A stretch of DNA of 15,009 bases from Flavobacteriales bacterium. Its GTDB lineage: Bacteria > Bacteroidota > Bacteroidia > Flavobacteriales > Flavobacteriaceae. The stretch spans positions 1 to 15,009 of the forward strand of contig JALSTJ010000105.1 of assembly GCA_026983815.1 (NCBI GenBank), read 5' to 3'. Position 1 is the first letter of the stretch. Each line of letters starts with the position of its first letter. The position numbers and the translations under genes are program-made. This document shows, piece by piece, positions 11,928 to 15,009 of this stretch. Below the pieces are notes generated by a model. That model was not told where the DNA came from. It saw only the letters and a list, made by a program, of their open reading frames with translations, and made no database searches.

Positions 11928-13787
11928 ATGAGCAAAGAAGCTTTTCATAAGGATACCCAAACACTTGATCATGCAGTCATCAGATTTGCAGGAGATTCAG
12001 GTGATGGGATGCAATTAACGGGAACGCAATTTTCTACATCAGCTGCGCTTCTAGGAAATGATGTTGCAACTTTTCCTAATTATCCCGCAGAAATACGAGC
12101 GCCACAAGGAAGTCTATATGGTGTTTCCGGATTTCAAGTGAATATAGGAGCTAAAGAAATTAATACACCAGGTGACGCATTGGATATTTTGGTTGCCATG
12201 AACCCGGCAGCTTTAAAGACAAACATTAAGGATTTAAAACCCGGACATATGGTAATTGTGGATGAAGATGCTTTTACCCGTTCCAATTTGCAAAAAGCAA
12301 AATATGAATCCAATCCTTTGACTGATGGTTCTTTATCACATTATAATGTAATACCTGTCCCTATGACTTCACTGACACGTGAAGCTTTAAAGGATTCTGG
12401 ATTAGATAGTAAAAGTATTGCCAGAAGTAAAAATATGTTTGCTTTGGGAATGCTTTATTGGTTATTTAGTAAAGACCCCAAGTATACCGAAGAATTTTTG
12501 AAAAAGAAATTTAAGAAAAAACCTGCGGTTGTTGAGGCCAATATCAAGGCACTTAAAACGGGATATCATTTTGCCGATACATTGGAGTTGATGCCGACAC
12601 ATTATGTAGTTTCCGCTGCTAAAAAAGAGAAAGGAACCTATAGAATAATTATGGGAAACCAAGCTACAGCTTGGGGATTTATGGCAGCAGCTAAAAAATC
12701 CGGATTACAATTGTATTTGGGTTCCTACCCTATTACGCCGGCAACAGATATTCTACATGAATTGGCAAAATGGAGACATTTGGATGTGATTGCTTTTCAG
12801 GCTGAAGACGAGATTGCGGGTATCAGTTCTGCGATTGGAGCTTCATTTGCCGGAAAATTGGCAATTACTACTACATCCGGTCCCGGTTTAGCTTTAAAAG
12901 GAGAAGCTTTGGGACTAGCTGTTATGCTTGAACTTCCTCTTGTAGTAGTTGATGTTCAACGAGGCGGACCTTCAACCGGACTGCCAACCAAAACTGAACA
13001 ATCGGATTTGATGCAAGCACTTTATGGAAGAAATGGTGAAAGTCCCTTGATAGTTATTGCAGCTAAATCTCCCGCCGATAGTTATGACAAAGCTTTTGAA
13101 GCTGCTAAATTGACTTTGGAACATATGACTCCTGTTGTTTTATTAACCGATGGATATATTGGAAATGGTTCCGAACCATGGAAAATAAAAACATTAGATG
13201 AACTTCCGGAAATCAAACATCATCAAGTTACGGAATATCAAGAAGATTTTCACCCTTATGTGAGAGATCCCAAAACTTTGGCTAGACCTTGGGCTATTCC
13301 CGGCACTCCAGGCTTAGAACATGTGATTGGTGGATTGGAAAAAGATAAAATAGAAGGAACTGTTTCCTATGATCCGAAGAACCATGAAGAAATGGTTAAA
13401 CTCAGAGCAGAAAAAGTGCGTAAAGTTAAAGATTTTATCCCTCCATTAGAAACTGAATTTGATCAAGAAGGAGACCTATTGGTTATAGGTTGGGGTGGAA
13501 CTTACGGAAGTTTAAAAACAGCAGTTGAAGAATATCGCCAAAATAATCCCAATAAAAAAGTTGGATTAGCACACTTTTCTTATATCAATCCATTACCCCA
13601 TGGAGTGGCCGAAACTTTTTCCAAATTTAAAAATATTTTGGTAGCCGAGTTAAACATGGGACAATTTGCAGATTTCTTGCGTATGAATTATCCTCAATTT
13701 AAATATGAAAAATACAATAAAGTTCAAGGTTTACCTTTCGGTTCATCTGAACTAATCAATAAATTTGATAAAATTCTTAAATCTTAG
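11928..13787 (+). CDS. korA: 2-oxoacid:ferredoxin oxidoreductase, fused gamma-alpha subunit
   Basis: The 619-residue subunit joins an N-terminal gamma domain (about 14-230; 'IRFAGDSGDGMQLTGTQFST', 'FPNYPAEIRAPQGSLYGVSG') to an alpha domain (about 238-619). The alpha part has 'YPITPATDI' (267-275), which forms the substrate and thiamin site, and 'GGPSTGLPTKTEQSD' (346-360), typical of 2-oxoglutarate/2-oxoacid ferredoxin oxidoreductases of the KorA type rather than pyruvate-specific PorA. With KorB it interconverts 2-oxoglutarate or a related 2-oxoacid plus CoA with acyl-CoA, CO2 and reduced ferredoxin. The start ATG at 11928 gives the normal N-terminus. The partner follows after 5 bases. The substrate is inferred from the family; pyruvate or branched 2-oxoacids cannot be excluded. 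Confidence 0.93.
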   Translation: MSKEAFHKDTQTLDHAVIRFAGDSGDGMQLTGTQFSTSAALLGNDVATFPNYPAEIRAPQGSLYGVSGFQVNIGAKEINTPGDALDILVAMNPAALKTNIKDLKPGHMVIVDEDAFTRSNLQKAKYESNPLTDGSLSHYNVIPVPMTSLTREALKDSGLDSKSIARSKNMFALGMLYWLFSKDPKYTEEFLKKKFKKKPAVVEANIKALKTGYHFADTLELMPTHYVVSAAKKEKGTYRIIMGNQATAWGFMAAAKKSGLQLYLGSYPITPATDILHELAKWRHLDVIAFQAEDEIAGISSAIGASFAGKLAITTTSGPGLALKGEALGLAVMLELPLVVVDVQRGGPSTGLPTKTEQSDLMQALYGRNGESPLIVIAAKSPADSYDKAFEAAKLTLEHMTPVVLLTDGYIGNGSEPWKIKTLDELPEIKHHQVTEYQEDFHPYVRDPKTLARPWAIPGTPGLEHVIGGLEKDKIEGTVSYDPKNHEEMVKLRAEKVRKVKDFIPPLETEFDQEGDLLVIGWGGTYGSLKTAVEEYRQNNPNKKVGLAHFSYINPLPHGVAETFSKFKNILVAELNMGQFADFLRMNYPQFKYEKYNKVQGLPFGSSELINKFDKILKS

Positions 13788-13792
13788 AAATT

Positions 13793-14800
13793 ATGACAAC
13801 AGCAATAAAATATACGTTCAAAGATTTTGCCAGCGACCAAGATGTTCGTTGGTGTCCGGGTTGTGATGATTACGTAATTTTGCGTTCCATACAAAAAGCT
13901 TTGCCTGAGATTGGAAAGAAAAAGGAAGATATCGTCTTTATCTCCGGAATTGGATGTTCCTCACGTTTTCCTTATTATATGGATAATTATGGTATTCATA
14001 GTATTCATGGACGCGCTGTAGCTATCGCTACCGGAACCAAATTTGCAAATCCCAAATTAAGTGTTTGGGTGGCTTCAGGTGATGGTGATTCTATGGCGAT
14101 TGGAGGGAATCATTTCATTCATGCTCTGAGAAGAAATGTCGATTTGAATTATATTCTTTTTAATAATGAAATTTATGGTTTGACAAAAGGTCAATTTTCT
14201 CCTACTTCATTATTGGGACAAAGAACCAAGTCGTCTCCTTATGGGAACACACAAGCTCCTTTTAATCCTGGCGAATTGGCAATTGGTGCGCATGCCAAAT
14301 TCTTTGCCCGAGTTCCCGGGAATGATGCCAAGATGCAGACCAAAGTTTATATTGAAGCAGAAAAACATAAAGGAACTTCATTGGTGGAAGTTTTACAAAA
14401 TTGTGTTATTTTTAATGATGGTGCTTTCAAAGATATAACAGATAAAACCGTAAGAGATGATCATCAATTGGTTGTAGAACATGGAAAACCTATGATTTTT
14501 GGTAAGGACAAAGATAAAGGTTTGGTTTTAGATGGCATGAAATTAAAAGTTGTTACCATTGGAGAAAATGGTATAACGGAAGATGATATCTTGGTGCATG
14601 ATGCCAAAGAAAAAGATGCAAGCCTGCATTTAGCATTAGTAAATCTTCAAGACCCTGTTGTTATGGGAGTTATCCGAGCAGTTGAAGAAGAAACTTTGAT
14701 TGAAAGAGAAAATGAAGTGACCAAAATAGCTAAAGAAACCAATCCTATTCAATCTTTTGAAGAACTATTATTTTCAGGACAAACTTATGAGGTAGAATAA
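13793..14800 (+). CDS. korB: 2-oxoacid:ferredoxin oxidoreductase, beta subunit
   Basis: The 335-residue beta subunit binds thiamin diphosphate and one [4Fe-4S] cluster. The cofactor motif is 'GDGDSMAIGGNHFIHALRRN' (96-115), with 'LFNNEIYGLTKGQ' after it. Cysteines C21 and C24 in 'RWCPGCDD', C55 in 'GIGCSSR' and C204 in 'LQNCVIFND' have the spacing of the four cluster ligands in archaeal 2-oxoacid:ferredoxin oxidoreductases (C12, C15, C46, C197). The enzyme therefore looks complete as an alpha/beta pair. No ferredoxin or delta subunit gene is adjacent, so a ferredoxin encoded elsewhere must take the electrons. A strong terminator follows 21 bases after the stop, so korAB is a two-gene operon. 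Confidence 0.93.
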   Translation: MTTAIKYTFKDFASDQDVRWCPGCDDYVILRSIQKALPEIGKKKEDIVFISGIGCSSRFPYYMDNYGIHSIHGRAVAIATGTKFANPKLSVWVASGDGDSMAIGGNHFIHALRRNVDLNYILFNNEIYGLTKGQFSPTSLLGQRTKSSPYGNTQAPFNPGELAIGAHAKFFARVPGNDAKMQTKVYIEAEKHKGTSLVEVLQNCVIFNDGAFKDITDKTVRDDHQLVVEHGKPMIFGKDKDKGLVLDGMKLKVVTIGENGITEDDILVHDAKEKDASLHLALVNLQDPVVMGVIRAVEEETLIERENEVTKIAKETNPIQSFEELLFSGQTYEVE

Positions 14801-14821
14801 AAGCAAAGGAAATTATTAAAT

Positions 14822-14855
14822 AAAAAAGACGCCCATCGGCGTCTTTTTTATTTTT
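14822..14855. terminator. Bidirectional terminator between korB and the convergent gene
   Basis: A 12-bp stem (14822-14833, AAAAAAGACGCC, with 14838-14849, GGCGTCTTTTTT) closes a CATC loop. It has six Ts on the plus-strand side and six As on the other, so the hairpin works in both directions. It terminates korAB on the plus strand, and the stop codon (14848-14850) of the minus-strand gene lies inside its T-run. Confidence 0.9.
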
Positions 14856-15009
14856 TATTATACAAAACGGGATTTAGTTCCGGATCGTTATACATTTTCA
14901 TTTGCTTGTAAACCTTCATATATTTATCACCTGTTTCAATTTCTTCCAATAATTCATCAATGGCTTGGGATAAATCCTTTTGTTGTTCTAAGAGAATGTT
15001 ATATTTTTC
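14848..15009 (-). CDS. Unidentified small protein, C-terminal part (5' end beyond window)
   Basis: On the minus strand a frame is open from the window edge to a TAA at 14850-14848, giving 53 residues. The visible part is a charged helix containing 'QQKDLSQAIDELLEEIETGD' with heptad-like leucines and isoleucines, then 'KYMKVYKQMKMY' and the ending 'NDPELNPVLYNKK'. It looks like a real cytosolic protein tail (mixed charge, no low-complexity drift) and could be part of a coiled coil. I do not recognise the family. Its stop codon sits within the T-run of the korB terminator, an economical tail-to-tail arrangement that also supports its being a gene. Confidence 0.6.
   Translation of the reverse strand, partial: EKYNILLEQQKDLSQAIDELLEEIETGDKYMKVYKQMKMYNDPELNPVLYNKK

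Noticed and set aside
1..15009. Mobile elements, CRISPR arrays, tRNA or rRNA genes
   Set aside because: No transposase or integrase, no evenly spaced repeats, no tRNA-like cloverleaf or rRNA stretch was seen; gene order and composition look uniform.

Overview
The window is AT-rich (about one third G+C by eye) chromosomal DNA from a member of the Bacteroidota, most likely a flavobacterium. The evidence is consistent: a C-terminal type IX secretion (T9SS) sorting domain; repeated upstream boxes matching the Bacteroidota -7 consensus TAnnTTTG; starts with no convincing Shine-Dalgarno sequence; an HU-CCDC81/SPOR membrane protein of the kind known from this phylum; and bS6, bS18, bL9 and bL34 proteins of Bacteroidota type. 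I see no mobile element, phage gene, CRISPR array, tRNA or rRNA. No gap between genes exceeds about 190 bases.

Layout. Bases 2-295 hold the 3' end of a STAS/SEC14-like cytosolic protein with a His-rich tail. It meets a minus-strand pair tail to tail: pssA (phosphatidylserine synthase) and a VTT/DedA-like membrane protein, which overlap as TTGA. Divergent from them, on the plus strand, are an RDD membrane protein, a CoA-type Nudix hydrolase and a doubtful 60-residue hydrophobic ORF. Bases 3384-8371 are all minus strand: a PDZ-containing aspartyl protease, an M13-family lipoprotein peptidase, the HU/SPOR transmembrane protein and a 74-residue conserved-looking small protein. The rest is plus strand: a divergent PlsC-like acyltransferase, rpmH, a secreted CxxCH protein with a T9SS tail, the rpsF-rpsR-rplI operon, and the two subunits of a 2-oxoacid:ferredoxin oxidoreductase (KorA with fused gamma domain, KorB). 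A partial, unidentified minus-strand gene closes the window and shares a bidirectional terminator with korB.

How the genes fit together. Much of the window is housekeeping: phospholipid synthesis (pssA, the acyltransferase), envelope proteolysis (aspartyl protease and M13 peptidase), translation (L34, S6, S18, L9) and low-potential central carbon metabolism (KorAB). Transcription units look short and well separated: four clear hairpin/T-tract terminators and about nine -7 boxes can be seen, two of them with a well spaced -33 TTG.

I do not see a clear undescribed multigene system. The most thought-provoking elements are the membrane protein joining an HU-type DNA-binding domain to a septal peptidoglycan-binding SPOR domain (with its small neighbour), the acyltransferase with altered catalytic motifs, and the secreted CxxCH protein whose promoter seems to lie inside the rpmH terminator.
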